Below are positions 32,340 through 40,598 of a stretch of 45,601 bases of DNA, piece after piece. The notes beneath the pieces were generated by a model. It did not search any database. It was given only the letters and a program-made list of their open reading frames with translations, and had not been told where the DNA came from. Every line of letters starts with the position of its first letter. The stretch's first letter is position 1. Made by a program: the position numbers and the translations under genes. Source of the DNA: CAZVVT01 sp964630595 (lineage in GTDB: Bacteria; Chlamydiota; Chlamydiia; Chlamydiales; VFKH01). The DNA lies in NCBI GenBank assembly GCA_964630595.1, contig CAZVVT010000007.1, positions 1 to 45,601 of the forward strand. Direction: 5' to 3'.

Positions 32340-33331
32340 CCCAATAACCCCAGTAATAGTAAGCCGCTCAGTGCTGAGGCAAACGCAAACAGCGGATTGA
32401 TGCGCGCCGCGCGAGATAATAAATCGAGAGCATCAAGGCTGGCAACAACTACTACGAAGAGAGCAATCGGCGGCATGAAATGGCCGAAGAGGGAGGGCGT
32501 TTTTTGAAAGCGCACGGCGTACGGCGTCACGATGATGAGCGTTAAAAGGGGCAGTAGCGGAAAAAACAATTTGCGGGCAAAGGAGGAGGCGGTGCGCGCT
32601 TCAAGTTCGTTGTCAGGTGCGAGCTTCAAGGAAGAGGCAAGAAGGGTGAGAGACTGGTTTTCGCTGTCGAGAAGCTCTTCGGGATTTTCGGGCAGCTTCA
32701 GAGCAAAGTCGCTGAGCTTGATCTTTTCGTAGGAGGAGGCGAGCTGCAACATGCCCTTTTCGTCAGGAGTGAGTTTGTCGGCAAAGTAGGCCAATTTGTC
32801 ATTCATGCGCAGAGCTTTGATGCGCCACAATGTTTGCGCAGGTGTGTGAATGAGAACGTCGTAGAGCGTTTGTGAACGAGGGTCGAAGCGCTGGAAGTAG
32901 AGCGTTGCATTGCCTTGCAGCGGCAGTACGTGCACATGGTCGCTTTCGCGAAAGAGTTTGCCGGCATCGCTGTTGTGCAGACTTAAGAAGGGGGTGACGA
33001 ATTGGCTGTTGAGCCAGAGACCGCATGCGGCAAGAAGTGCTACTAAGGCCATGGGCTTTAAGAGCGTGATGGTGCGGTAGCCAGAGGTTTGCAACATGAT
33101 CCAGAGGCGCGAGCGCTTGAGTTCGAAAAAGACCCAGAGCTGCGAGAGAAGAAAGGCGAAGGCGGCGATCCAATCGGCCCAGAGGCTCAGCTGGAGGCTT
33201 AAATGCACGAGAGTGATTGATTTGGTTTGCAGCGAGGCGTCGATGAAGACGAAGAGGAAGATGCTTGCGCAGAGGGCTGCAATAAAGGCGTAGAGCGTGT
33301 TGGTGAAGAGGGTTTTAGAAAGAAGTGTCAT
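32303..33331 (-). CDS. LptF/LptG-family permease (second gene of the pair)
   Basis: Inner-membrane subunit of the LptB2FG exporter that extracts lipopolysaccharide towards the outer membrane. The 342 residues have three N-terminal membrane helices (from MTLLSKTLFTNTLYAFIAALCASIFLFVFID), a periplasmic beta domain (about 115-240) and three C-terminal helices, the YjgP/YjgQ layout. ATG 33331 is chosen because a GGGAGG Shine-Dalgarno lies about 6 nt upstream and the family N-terminus begins there; a longer frame upstream is Arg/His/Pro-rich and unlike a protein. It overlaps the first permease gene by 4 bp (ATGA). Homologous to the CT838/CT839 pair next to tilS in C. trachomatis. Whether it is LptF or LptG cannot be decided by eye. 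Confidence 0.9.
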   Translation of the reverse strand: MTLLSKTLFTNTLYAFIAALCASIFLFVFIDASLQTKSITLVHLSLQLSLWADWIAAFAFLLSQLWVFFELKRSRLWIMLQTSGYRTITLLKPMALVALLAACGLWLNSQFVTPFLSLHNSDAGKLFRESDHVHVLPLQGNATLYFQRFDPRSQTLYDVLIHTPAQTLWRIKALRMNDKLAYFADKLTPDEKGMLQLASSYEKIKLSDFALKLPENPEELLDSENQSLTLLASSLKLAPDNELEARTASSFARKLFFPLLPLLTLIIVTPYAVRFQKTPSLFGHFMPPIALFVVVVASLDALDLLSRAARINPLFAFASALSGLLLLGLLGWIPFKRFLHSA

Positions 33332-34356
33332 GCCCACCTCCCGCGTACGCGCAAGGAAAGAAAGAGGAATGAGATGAACAAAGCGCCGCTTTGTGTGCAG
33401 AGCTGGAGAAGGAGAGAGACAATGGGTGTGAGTCCTTTCGCGAAAAAGAGCAGCCCCATCACGGTAGCAGCAATGGTGATGGCGATGAAACCGTAGCGGC
33501 GGCCACCGCGCGGTTGGAGGCGAGCGGCAAAGCAAAAACCGACAAAGGAGAGGACGAAGGTAGCGGTGCCGTAGCTGATGCGGCGGATCCATTCCGTGGT
33601 GGCCTGCGGTGTGTGGATGGTGCGCAACGTTCTGGCAGAGAGAAGGTCGAGGGGCGCGGCCTTAGCGCGATGAGAAAAGCTTTGCAGTAGGTTGCCTGTA
33701 GCGGTGGTTTCAGCCGTATACTCTACGAGGAGATCGTCAAAACCCTCTTTTGGGCGCGAGGTGAGTGTGGTTACCCCTTTGGCCACCAGCTGTTGCCCGT
33801 CGCTCTCCGTTGTTTGAGCAGAGACCCAAGCCAGCCGTCCCACGCGGGATTGGTAGAAGACAAGCGTAATGCCCCCTTGCGGAGAGGCAGAGGCGCTAAA
33901 AGAGCCGCGGTCGAGGAATTTGGGCTTCTTGAGGAAGGCAAGCGGGCTGGTCTGCTCGATCTGGCGGGCGAGGTTTTTGGCCAGACGGTGAGCTGAAGTG
34001 GCTCCTTCACTGACCAAGAGCGTGTTGGTCAGCCCCAGTAAGCAGGCGGTCCAGATCAGCGGCAGGAATATCTGCTTTAGGGAGAGGCGGCAGGCAAAGA
34101 GAGCTGCAAGCTCTTGAGTATTAAAGAGATGTCTTGCTAAAAGCCAGCCTCCTGTGAAGGCGGCCATGGGGATAGCGATGGGCAAAATAAAGGGGACTTG
34201 GTACAAACTATAGCGGAGGATTTCGGGAAGGGGCACGCCATTGCTTGCCAGGCCTGCAATGTCATGGAGGCGTGTGGAGAGCAGAAGGCCTAAAATAGCC
34301 AGTAGACTCAAGGCAAAAAAGCGGAAAAAACCGCCAACGAGCAGTCGCCACAACAT
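33328..34356 (-). CDS. LptF/LptG-family permease (first gene of the pair)
   Basis: Partner of the preceding permease, also 342 residues with three membrane helices at each end: MLWRLLVGGFFRFFALSLLAILGLLL, VPFILPIAIPMAAFTGGWLLA (with the typical second helix), IFLPLIWTACLLGLTNTLLV, then the periplasmic domain (about 120-250) and three more helices ending near the C-terminus. ATG 34356 is preferred: AGGA lies 7 nt upstream and the family start fits; ATG 34371 is possible. Divergent from the GYF_2 gene across a 22-bp gap, so promoters overlap the coding starts. Together the two permeases should form the LPS export heterodimer. Confidence 0.9.
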   Translation of the reverse strand: MLWRLLVGGFFRFFALSLLAILGLLLSTRLHDIAGLASNGVPLPEILRYSLYQVPFILPIAIPMAAFTGGWLLARHLFNTQELAALFACRLSLKQIFLPLIWTACLLGLTNTLLVSEGATSAHRLAKNLARQIEQTSPLAFLKKPKFLDRGSFSASASPQGGITLVFYQSRVGRLAWVSAQTTESDGQQLVAKGVTTLTSRPKEGFDDLLVEYTAETTATGNLLQSFSHRAKAAPLDLLSARTLRTIHTPQATTEWIRRISYGTATFVLSFVGFCFAARLQPRGGRRYGFIAITIAATVMGLLFFAKGLTPIVSLLLQLCTQSGALFISFLFLSLRVRGRWA

Positions 34357-34378
34357 AGATGATCCTATCATATAGAGA

Positions 34379-34723
34379 ATGACGAATTGGAGAACTCTTA
34401 AACAGTGGATGATCCTCATTAATGAGGAGGAAGAGGGGCCTTATTCCATCGTCCAATTGCGGGCAGATAGGCGCATTACCCCGCAGACATTGGTGCGCCG
34501 CATTGGCACGCGTAAGTGGAGGGCGATCGGGTCGGTCAAGGAGTTGAGGGCGGTCTTTGAGGATGAGGAAATCAGAGAAGAGCCGAAAAAGCAGACGGTG
34601 ACCCCCGGGGGCGCATTGGCTATTTTGAACCCCTCCGATCCTGAAGGGCCTTTTGCCATTGTCATCTTCGTCATCTTGCTTGCCGGCGCTTGGATTCTCT
34701 ATAATATCCTGCTTAGACGTTGA
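34379..34723 (+). CDS. GYF_2-domain (DUF4339) protein with a C-terminal membrane anchor
   Basis: A 114-residue protein: GYF_2 domain at about 9-57 (QWMILINEEEEGPYSIVQLRADRRITPQTLVRRIGTRKW, with the G-P-Y-S and T-L-V-x-R...W landmarks), an acidic/charged linker, and one membrane helix near the C-terminus (IVIFVILLAGAWILYNILL, about 93-111). GYF_2 domains bind proline-rich or peptide ligands, and a tail anchor would display the domain in the cytoplasm. The partner is unknown. The TGA overlaps the TTG start of tilS, so the two are coupled. The start could also be ATG 34409, but the domain's Trp precedes that codon. Confidence 0.75.
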   Translation: MTNWRTLKQWMILINEEEEGPYSIVQLRADRRITPQTLVRRIGTRKWRAIGSVKELRAVFEDEEIREEPKKQTVTPGGALAILNPSDPEGPFAIVIFVILLAGAWILYNILLRR

Positions 34724-35817
34724 TTGAGCCCTTTATTCACCACTATTACGATAACACAAGCCCGCTTGTGCTGGCTTTTTCAGGCGGTCCCGATTCGCTA
34801 GCGCTCCTGCATATGGTGAAGCATCTGCCGCTTCATGTGGCGCATGTGGACCATGGCTGGCGCGCGGAAAGTGGCGCGCAGGCTCAGAGTCTGCAAGCTT
34901 ATGTAGAGGCGCTGGGTCTTCCCTTTTATCTCCATACGCTGAAGGAAAGAACGGATGAAGAGGGTGCGCGCCGAGCGCGGCTGGCCTTTTTTCGGCAGAT
35001 CTATGACGCTGTAGGCGCGCAGGCGGTTTTGCTCGGGCACCAGAGCGATGACCAAGCGGAGACGGTGTTGAAGCGGGTGTTGGAGGCGGCCTATTTTCCA
35101 GCGATGGGGGGGATGAAAGAGGTGAGTTCCTATGAGGGAATGACGCTCTGGCGGCCCCTTCTGCACATCCCCAAACACCAGCTGCCGCAGTACCCAGAAG
35201 CCATTTTTGATGAAACGAATAAAGACCCCAAGTTCTTGCGCGGCCGCATGCGCACGACGCTGCTGCCACTGCTGCGCGAGCAGTTTGGTAAGGGAGTGGA
35301 AAGGTCCCTCGTCCGTTTGGGGGCCAGAGCGCAGCAATTGACGGCCTATATGGATGAGCGTGTGGCGAAACTTCATGTGCTTCGCTCTCCTTTGGGCCTC
35401 TGCTTTGATACGCATGGATTGGCGCCTTTCGAGGCGCAGTGGTGGATTCGAAGAGAGCTGGCCAAAGCTCAGCTTCCCACGCCTCTGGACGCAGTTTTTA
35501 TTGCATTAGAAGAGAATAAAGCGAATTGTAGCTTCGGTAATTATCAAGTAGATCGCGGCTATTTGTTTTATTATAACGGCACGCCTTGGCTGGAGCGCCG
35601 AGGAGTGGTACAGAGGGGTTGGAAAGAGCTTTTTCGAGGGGAATTAGTTGTGCCTGAGGAAGTTCAGCTTGCCTTGCCGAGGGCTAATATGGCCCTTTCC
35701 TGGTCGTCAAAAACGTTGGGCGAGTGGTGGAGCGACCACAAAGTACCTGCTTTTCTGAGGGGGCTTGTGCCCGTTGCCGTAGAAGGGCAGGTGTGTGTTG
35801 CCGAGTTCCTGACATAA
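34720..35817 (+). CDS. tilS: tRNA(Ile)-lysidine synthase
   Basis: Adds lysine to C34 of tRNA-Ile(CAU) so that it reads AUA codons. The 365 residues have the PP-loop SGGPDS (21-26), VAHVDHGWRAES, LGHQSDDQAETVLKRVLEA (conserved H-x-x-D-D-Q-x-E-T), the LWRPLL motif and DETNKDPKFLRGRMRTTLLPLL. The C-terminal region is divergent, as in Chlamydia. The start must be non-ATG: TTG 34720 overlaps the previous stop (TTGA), and the first in-frame ATG would delete the PP-loop. The gene order tilS-ftsH matches CT840-CT841, but a MITE-like element begins a few bases after the stop. Confidence 0.94.
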   Translation: MIEPFIHHYYDNTSPLVLAFSGGPDSLALLHMVKHLPLHVAHVDHGWRAESGAQAQSLQAYVEALGLPFYLHTLKERTDEEGARRARLAFFRQIYDAVGAQAVLLGHQSDDQAETVLKRVLEAAYFPAMGGMKEVSSYEGMTLWRPLLHIPKHQLPQYPEAIFDETNKDPKFLRGRMRTTLLPLLREQFGKGVERSLVRLGARAQQLTAYMDERVAKLHVLRSPLGLCFDTHGLAPFEAQWWIRRELAKAQLPTPLDAVFIALEENKANCSFGNYQVDRGYLFYYNGTPWLERRGVVQRGWKELFRGELVVPEEVQLALPRANMALSWSSKTLGEWWSDHKVPAFLRGLVPVAVEGQVCVAEFLT

Positions 35818-35820
35818 ATA

Positions 35821-35987
35821 CACAAACAACCTCAAGAATCGGTTTTTCGCGGCGTCGGATAGCCCTGAATTTGGAACCCGCCTGCATCGCTCAACTTATT
35901 CAAGTTGAGCTGCTTCGGCGCCGACAAAGTCTGGTTCAAATTCAGGGCGTCTCCTTGCGAAATTCCCGATTCTTGAGGTTGTTTGTG
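35821..35987. mobile_element. 167-bp MITE-like palindromic element with 22-bp perfect terminal inverted repeats
   Basis: The ends 35821-35842 and 35966-35987 are perfect inverted repeats (outer part CACAAACAACCTC / GAGGTTGTTTGTG) and are flanked by TA on both sides. Inner paired blocks follow: TTTCGC (35845-35850) with GCGAAA, GCCCTGAATTTG (35862-35873) with its complement at 35937-35948, and GAACC with GGTTC. The centre is a hairpin GCTCAACTT-attc-AAGTTGAGC (35889-35910). The whole folds back on itself. There is no gene of its own. Size, terminal repeats and TA flanks fit a Tc1/mariner/IS630-type MITE, which would need a transposase supplied elsewhere. It fills nearly the whole tilS-ftsH gap and, if transcribed, would form a long RNA hairpin. 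No second copy was noticed in this window. Confidence 0.65.
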
Positions 35988-36003
35988 TATACCTGCTATG
36001 ATC

Positions 36004-36008
36004 AGGAG
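36004..36008 (+). promoter_or_regulatory. Shine-Dalgarno AGGAG that fixes the ftsH start
   Basis: AGGAG is 3 nt before ATG 36012, which begins a protein with an immediate membrane segment as expected for FtsH. An in-frame open extension back to 35724 runs through tilS and the palindromic element and has no such support. Confidence 0.8.
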
Positions 36009-36011
36009 ATT

Positions 36012-38717
36012 ATGGCAGATGACACAGGCACACCTAAGAAGGGTTTTCCCTCCTCCTTTTTTTTCCTACTGATTTCCGTAGTTTTGCTCGTTTTGATGGT
36101 GCAAAACTTCATGGAGAGCAAGAGCGCGGATGTTGCGTTCAACTATGAAGCGGAGCACTTGGTCAACCTCGATCTCGTCGAGCCGCAAGATAGTAAAAAA
36201 ATTGCTCTCAACGACAACTTGGTGACCTTTTACGGCAAGTTTCGTCCGCAGGAAACAGAGACGGGAAAGGCGCGCTTCCGCTACTTAGAGCTGCTCCAGC
36301 AACACCACCAATTAGACGATAGCATTGAGCAAACGCAAAGCGCCTTAAGCGATCTGCACGCGACTATTACTTCTGCAGCGACTTACTACTTACGCATTTC
36401 CGGCCTTGCGCTTCCCAAAGAGGGGTTTGTTGTGATTCCCGCGGCATTCGATATGCCCGGCCAAGTCAACAATGTGATCATCACGGACGTAGAAGCGACG
36501 CAGCCCAACTTGAAGAATGTTGCTTTTGAAGTGAAGCAGTTGAGTGCAAGCACTGCCACGAAAGAGCAGCTGCATGAGAGTGCGGAGAATTTGAGTGAGT
36601 TGGTGCATGCCTATCGCTCTCCTCTGCTGGGCATTGGCAATGAGGTGATGAAAGAAAAGCTGAAGAGCTTGGCGCAGTTGCTGACGGATGCTGCAACAAA
36701 ATCGGCTACCGACCAAATCGCTCTCTACAACCAAGTGGTGGTGGATCTACAGGCCCTTTCTGCTCAGCTGGCGGAAGACAATGGTTCGATTCGTCTTACG
36801 CAGGTGCGCAGTGTGCGTGCATGGCGCGAACAGACGGCGGAACTGGGTGACATCCTGACGAAACTGGAGACCAACGATCAGCAACTCGACGCGGCGCGTG
36901 CGCAAGTGGCCGATGTGATCTGGTACTTCAATAACGAGCAACTCTCCACCAAGGCGTTGGAGAGACAATCGAGTGAAGCGTACACGAAGTGGTATGTCGA
37001 TGCTAAGCAGGAGTGGGACAACTTTGCGGTCAACAAGGGGCTACCTTTTAAGGCACCCGACCAGCCGCTCAACTTAGCGCTGCAAAAATCCTTTAAGAGC
37101 GAAGAGCCTGCGCCCAACTATTTAAGCTATCTGCTGACCTTCCTGCCAGTGCTCATGATTGTCTTCCTGCTCTACTTTGTCTTCTCCAGACAGATGAAGG
37201 GTGTGGGCGGTGCTGCCATGAATTTTGGCAAGTCTCCGGCAAAATTGTTGGTGAAGGGGCAAAGCACGATCACCTTTAAGGATGTGGCGGGTATTGACGA
37301 AGCCAAAGAGGAGCTGCAAGAGATTGTGGACTTCCTGAAGAACCCGGGCAAATTTACGGCGCTGGGTGCGCGCATTCCCAAAGGGGTGTTGTGCATTGGT
37401 GCGCCGGGTACGGGAAAGACGCTGCTCGCAAAAGCGGTGGCGGGGGAAGCCGATCGTCCCTTCTTCTCGATTTCGGGTTCGGACTTCGTCGAAATGTTTG
37501 TGGGTGTGGGCGCAAGCCGTATCCGCGATCTTTTCGGCGAGGCAAAAAAGAATGCTCCCTGCCTGGTCTTTATTGATGAGATTGATGCTGTGGGGCGTCA
37601 TCGTGGTGCCGGCATTGGCGGCGGCCATGATGAGCGTGAGCAGACTCTCAACCAGCTGCTGGTGGAGATGGATGGTTTTGATACGAATGAGGGTGTGATC
37701 CTCATGGCGGCCACCAACCGTCCCGATGTACTCGACAAGGCGCTACTGCGTCCTGGTCGTTTTGACAGGCGCATCGTTCTCGACATGCCCGACATCAAAG
37801 GGCGTTTCGAAATTCTTCAAGTGCATGCCAAGAAGATCAAGATTGATCCCAACGCCGATTTGATGGCGATTGCGCGCGCCACCCCTGGCGCTTCGGGTGC
37901 TGACCTGGCCAACGTGCTCAATGAAGCCGCCCTCTCGGCTGCTCGCAAAGGCAAAACAATGGTCTCTGACGATGAGTTGATGGAGGCCTCCGACAAGGTG
38001 CGCTACGGCAAGCAGAGAAAGAGTTTGGAAATTGATGCCAACGAGAAGAAGACCACAGCCTACCATGAAACGGGCCATGCAGTGGTTGGTCTCGTCGTTA
38101 AGCGTGCTGATCCGGTTGATAAGGTGACCATTATTCCTCGAGGCCTTTCCCTTGGTGCTACGCACTTCTTGCCCACTAAGAACCGTCTGAGCTACTGGAA
38201 GCAGGAGATCCTCGACCAGCTCGCCGTCATGATGGGTGGCCGGGCTGCAGAAGAGATCTTCGTGGGCGATATGTCCAGCGGTGCACAAATGGATATTGAG
38301 CAGGCAACTGCCATGGCCCGCAGCATGGTCTGCAAATGGGGTATGACGGACGAACTCGGCCTAGTCGCCTACGAGCGCACTACCGAAGCTGGTCAGTACC
38401 TCGGCATGTCCCAAAGTGAAAAGAGCTTCTCCGAAAAGAGCGCTGAAACCATCGACCAACAAGTGCGCAAATTCATCGACGAGGCCTACAAACGCGCTCG
38501 TCAAATCCTCGAAGAGAAGCGCTCCCAAGTCGAGCTCATGACGGCGATGCTTTTGGAATTCGAAACCCTTGATCGCGACGACGTCGAAAAGATCATGGCT
38601 GGCCAATGGGACCCCGAAGCCAAGCGTGCCAAGGTGAAGGCTCTCATTGACAAGGCGAAAATTCCTCCGTCATTGCCTACGGTAGAAGAGACGCCTCCTG
38701 CACCCGCTGCGACATAA
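36012..38717 (+). CDS. ftsH: ATP-dependent zinc metalloprotease FtsH
   Basis: Membrane AAA+ protease for quality control of membrane and some cytosolic proteins. The 901 residues: membrane helix 1 (about 15-33), a very long external region of about 340 residues, membrane helix 2 (about 373-393), AAA domain with Walker A GAPGTGKT (463-470), Walker B LVFIDEIDAVG (about 518-528), the pore-loop/second region and the arginine-finger SRH motif MAATNRPDVLDKALLRPGRFDRR, and the peptidase domain with HETGH (H685, E686, H689). E. coli FtsH is about 650 residues; chlamydial FtsH is about 900 because of the same external insert. The start is set by the AGGAG site. It is convergent with the SDR gene, 2 bp apart. 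Confidence 0.97.
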   Translation: MADDTGTPKKGFPSSFFFLLISVVLLVLMVQNFMESKSADVAFNYEAEHLVNLDLVEPQDSKKIALNDNLVTFYGKFRPQETETGKARFRYLELLQQHHQLDDSIEQTQSALSDLHATITSAATYYLRISGLALPKEGFVVIPAAFDMPGQVNNVIITDVEATQPNLKNVAFEVKQLSASTATKEQLHESAENLSELVHAYRSPLLGIGNEVMKEKLKSLAQLLTDAATKSATDQIALYNQVVVDLQALSAQLAEDNGSIRLTQVRSVRAWREQTAELGDILTKLETNDQQLDAARAQVADVIWYFNNEQLSTKALERQSSEAYTKWYVDAKQEWDNFAVNKGLPFKAPDQPLNLALQKSFKSEEPAPNYLSYLLTFLPVLMIVFLLYFVFSRQMKGVGGAAMNFGKSPAKLLVKGQSTITFKDVAGIDEAKEELQEIVDFLKNPGKFTALGARIPKGVLCIGAPGTGKTLLAKAVAGEADRPFFSISGSDFVEMFVGVGASRIRDLFGEAKKNAPCLVFIDEIDAVGRHRGAGIGGGHDEREQTLNQLLVEMDGFDTNEGVILMAATNRPDVLDKALLRPGRFDRRIVLDMPDIKGRFEILQVHAKKIKIDPNADLMAIARATPGASGADLANVLNEAALSAARKGKTMVSDDELMEASDKVRYGKQRKSLEIDANEKKTTAYHETGHAVVGLVVKRADPVDKVTIIPRGLSLGATHFLPTKNRLSYWKQEILDQLAVMMGGRAAEEIFVGDMSSGAQMDIEQATAMARSMVCKWGMTDELGLVAYERTTEAGQYLGMSQSEKSFSEKSAETIDQQVRKFIDEAYKRARQILEEKRSQVELMTAMLLEFETLDRDDVEKIMAGQWDPEAKRAKVKALIDKAKIPPSLPTVEETPPAPAAT

Positions 38718-38719
38718 GT

Positions 38720-39520
38720 TCAACGAGAGTTGGATTTCTTTTGAGGGGAGGCGGTGCTGCCGGCGAGGATGCCGCCGTCTACAACGAGTTCAGAGCCGGT
38801 GATGTACTTGGATTCGTCGGAGGCGAGAAAGAGGGCAGCGAAGGCGACATCTTCGGGGTCTCCGAGCCTGCGCATGGGAATGTCTTGAGCGATGCGGGCG
38901 AGCTGCTCTTCGCGTGCTTCTTCCGCTGCAAGCATCGGTTTCCACATAGATGTAAGGATGGCTGCGGGGTGGATAGAGTTACAGCGAATGTCGTAGCCTT
39001 GTTGGCAGCAGTAGAGCGCAACACTTTTTGTGTGGTTGCGAACAGCGGCTTTGCTGGCCGCATAAGCAGCAGCGCCTGGAATGCCTATCAAGCCCGACCT
39101 GGAAGAGATATTGACAATCGAACCCTTTCGTCCCTTCATGACACGAAGGGCGGCCTTGCAGCCGAGAAAAACACCCTCCGCATTCACTGCATGTACCTTT
39201 CTCCAACTTTCTAAAGAAGTGTTTTCAGGATCTTGTGGACCAAAACCTTCTTGGAATCCTGTAATGCCCGCATTGTTTACAAGAATATCAAAGGGGGCTA
39301 ACTGGATGACTCGATCCCAATCGGTTTCGCTTTGGACGTCCAAATGGACGTATTTGGCTAAAGAGCCAATTTCTTGCGCTGTCTTTTGGCCCAGCGGATC
39401 ATCCACATCGGAAACAAACACCACGGCACCCTCTTGTGCAAACAACCGAGCACACGCTTTCCCGATGCCTTGCGCAGCTCCCGTGATCAGAGCCGTTTTA
39501 CCACGTAGTCGACCTGCCAT
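38720..39520 (-). CDS. Short-chain dehydrogenase/reductase
   Basis: Classical SDR of 266 residues, cytoplasmic. It has the dinucleotide motif TGAAQGIG (13-20), D-V stabilising segment HLDVQSE, NNAG (82-85), the catalytic set S140 (NISSRSGLIGIPG), Y153 and K157 (AAYAASKAA), and the C-terminal VDGG. The acidic residue after beta-2 (VSDVDD) suggests preference for NAD(H). The substrate is unknown. Start ATG 39520 is chosen because the family N-terminus starts there; a longer frame upstream runs antiparallel to nothing known and overlaps the hydrolase gene as Ser/Thr-rich sequence. It is downstream of the secreted hydrolase on the same strand (25 bp). Confidence 0.92.
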   Translation of the reverse strand: MAGRLRGKTALITGAAQGIGKACARLFAQEGAVVFVSDVDDPLGQKTAQEIGSLAKYVHLDVQSETDWDRVIQLAPFDILVNNAGITGFQEGFGPQDPENTSLESWRKVHAVNAEGVFLGCKAALRVMKGRKGSIVNISSRSGLIGIPGAAAYAASKAAVRNHTKSVALYCCQQGYDIRCNSIHPAAILTSMWKPMLAAEEAREEQLARIAQDIPMRRLGDPEDVAFAALFLASDESKYITGSELVVDGGILAGSTASPQKKSNSR

Positions 39521-39545
39521 AGACGGAGTGTAATCGATCCCGCGA

Positions 39546-40496
39546 TTACTGTGCAGCATGGTGGAGGAACTCCTCGAGGATGACGTCGAGGTGGTTGCCG
39601 CCGGGGATGTGACCCATGCCGTCGATGAGGACGTAGCGGCTGTCAGCGATGATATCGGCGAGGGTTTCACCGTGAGTGGGGGTGAAGATGGGGTCGTGAG
39701 AGCCGTGGATGACGAGGGTGGGTGAGGTGATTTTGTAGGGGACTTCCTTGATCAGGGCGAGAGAGTTATTGACCGCGTGGTAGTGGTTATGAAGGTTTTT
39801 CGGGTCTCTTTGGCGATAGAGAAAGTCGGGGAGGATGGCGCGAAGGTAGGCTTCGTCGGCGTCTGTGCTGTTGCCGCTGCAGATGCGCCAGCCGGCAACT
39901 TGGCGATCGATCTCCTGGGCAGTAGTTCTAGGGGGAGCGATGACAAGGCTATAGAGCCATTTCACATACTCCATCTTAGGAGTGGGCAGCCCACCTGGTT
40001 GCACCGGTTTGCCCAAAAAGGTTTGCGAGGCAGGGGTAAAGTCAGGAGAAGTGGAGATCAGGGTGAGAGTGAGGGTTCGCTCCGGATAGCTCGAGGCGAT
40101 GATTTCAGCAACAGGTCCTCCCATAGAAATGCCCAGAAGGTGGGTTTTCTCAATCTCGAGATAATCGAGTAGACCGATGGCATCATCGGCTAAATCGCGC
40201 AAATGGTAGGGAGTTTTGGAAAAGTTGATGTAGCTGGATTCGCCGGAATCGCGAAGGTCATAGCGAATGACAAAGAAGCCCTCTTTGACCAGCTGCTCGC
40301 AAAACCAGACGGGCCAGAGAATGCCTTGGCTAGCAGCCCCAGGAATTAAGAGAAGCGCAGGATCTTCTCGATCTCCAAAAGTTTCGTACCAAATGCGGAT
40401 ATTGTTCGCCTTCGCAATACCCGCTTCCCGAGCTAGGAGAGGAGAGGTGAAAAGGATGATCCAAAGAACTACGAGAATCTTTTTGATGCCAAACAT
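39546..40496 (-). CDS. Secreted alpha/beta hydrolase
   Basis: A 316-residue protein with an N-terminal signal peptide (MFGIKKILVVLWIILFTSPLLA, cleavage probably after LLA, residue 22), so it acts in the periplasm or outside. The hydrolase core shows the oxyanion-loop LLLIPGAASQGILWP, the Arg-Asp turn RYDLRDSGESSY, the nucleophile elbow LGISMGG (S124), the acid in VIHGSHDPIFTP and the His in IDGMGHIPGG, giving a complete triad. It resembles esterase/lactonase or peroxidase-type hydrolases; the substrate is unknown. ATG 40496 (rather than 21 bp earlier) gives a proper signal peptide. It lies downstream of the pnp terminator and upstream of the SDR gene. Confidence 0.88.
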   Translation of the reverse strand: MFGIKKILVVLWIILFTSPLLAREAGIAKANNIRIWYETFGDREDPALLLIPGAASQGILWPVWFCEQLVKEGFFVIRYDLRDSGESSYINFSKTPYHLRDLADDAIGLLDYLEIEKTHLLGISMGGPVAEIIASSYPERTLTLTLISTSPDFTPASQTFLGKPVQPGGLPTPKMEYVKWLYSLVIAPPRTTAQEIDRQVAGWRICSGNSTDADEAYLRAILPDFLYRQRDPKNLHNHYHAVNNSLALIKEVPYKITSPTLVIHGSHDPIFTPTHGETLADIIADSRYVLIDGMGHIPGGNHLDVILEEFLHHAAQ

Positions 40497-40545
40497 AATA
40501 GGGGAAAGTTCTATCACATCGGTTCATTCCCACCCAGAAATATCT

Positions 40546-40589
40546 GAAAAAATAAACGCCATCTGTAGCTGGTACAGATGGCGTTTTTT
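40546..40589 (-). terminator. Rho-independent terminator after pnp
   Basis: Perfect 12-bp stem ACGCCATCTGTA / TACAGATGGCGT (40556-40567 and 40573-40584) with a 5-nt loop. On the minus strand a T-rich tail follows (complement of gaaaaaataa), 10 bp after the pnp stop. The other flank is also T-rich, so it could work in both directions. Confidence 0.85.
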
Positions 40590-40598
40590 GAGGGGAAA

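Noticed and set aside
33332..33592. In-frame extension upstream of the second LptF/LptG permease gene
   Set aside because: The sequence is rich in Arg, His, Pro and Cys, lies wholly inside the first permease gene in another frame, and ATG 33331 has a strong GGGAGG site.
35973..36002. TTGAGG-N18-TATGAT as an ftsH promoter, with the -35 in the palindromic element
   Set aside because: The start site would fall after the AGGAG ribosome-binding site, leaving it outside the transcript.
35724..36011. In-frame N-terminal extension of ftsH by 96 codons
   Set aside because: It overlaps the tilS end and runs through the palindromic element, has no ribosome-binding site, and would place a long odd sequence before the first membrane helix. 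AGGAG and ATG 36012 fit better.
39521..39670. In-frame extension upstream of the SDR gene
   Set aside because: Ser/Thr/Ala-rich sequence overlapping the hydrolase gene in another frame; the SDR fold starts right after ATG 39520.
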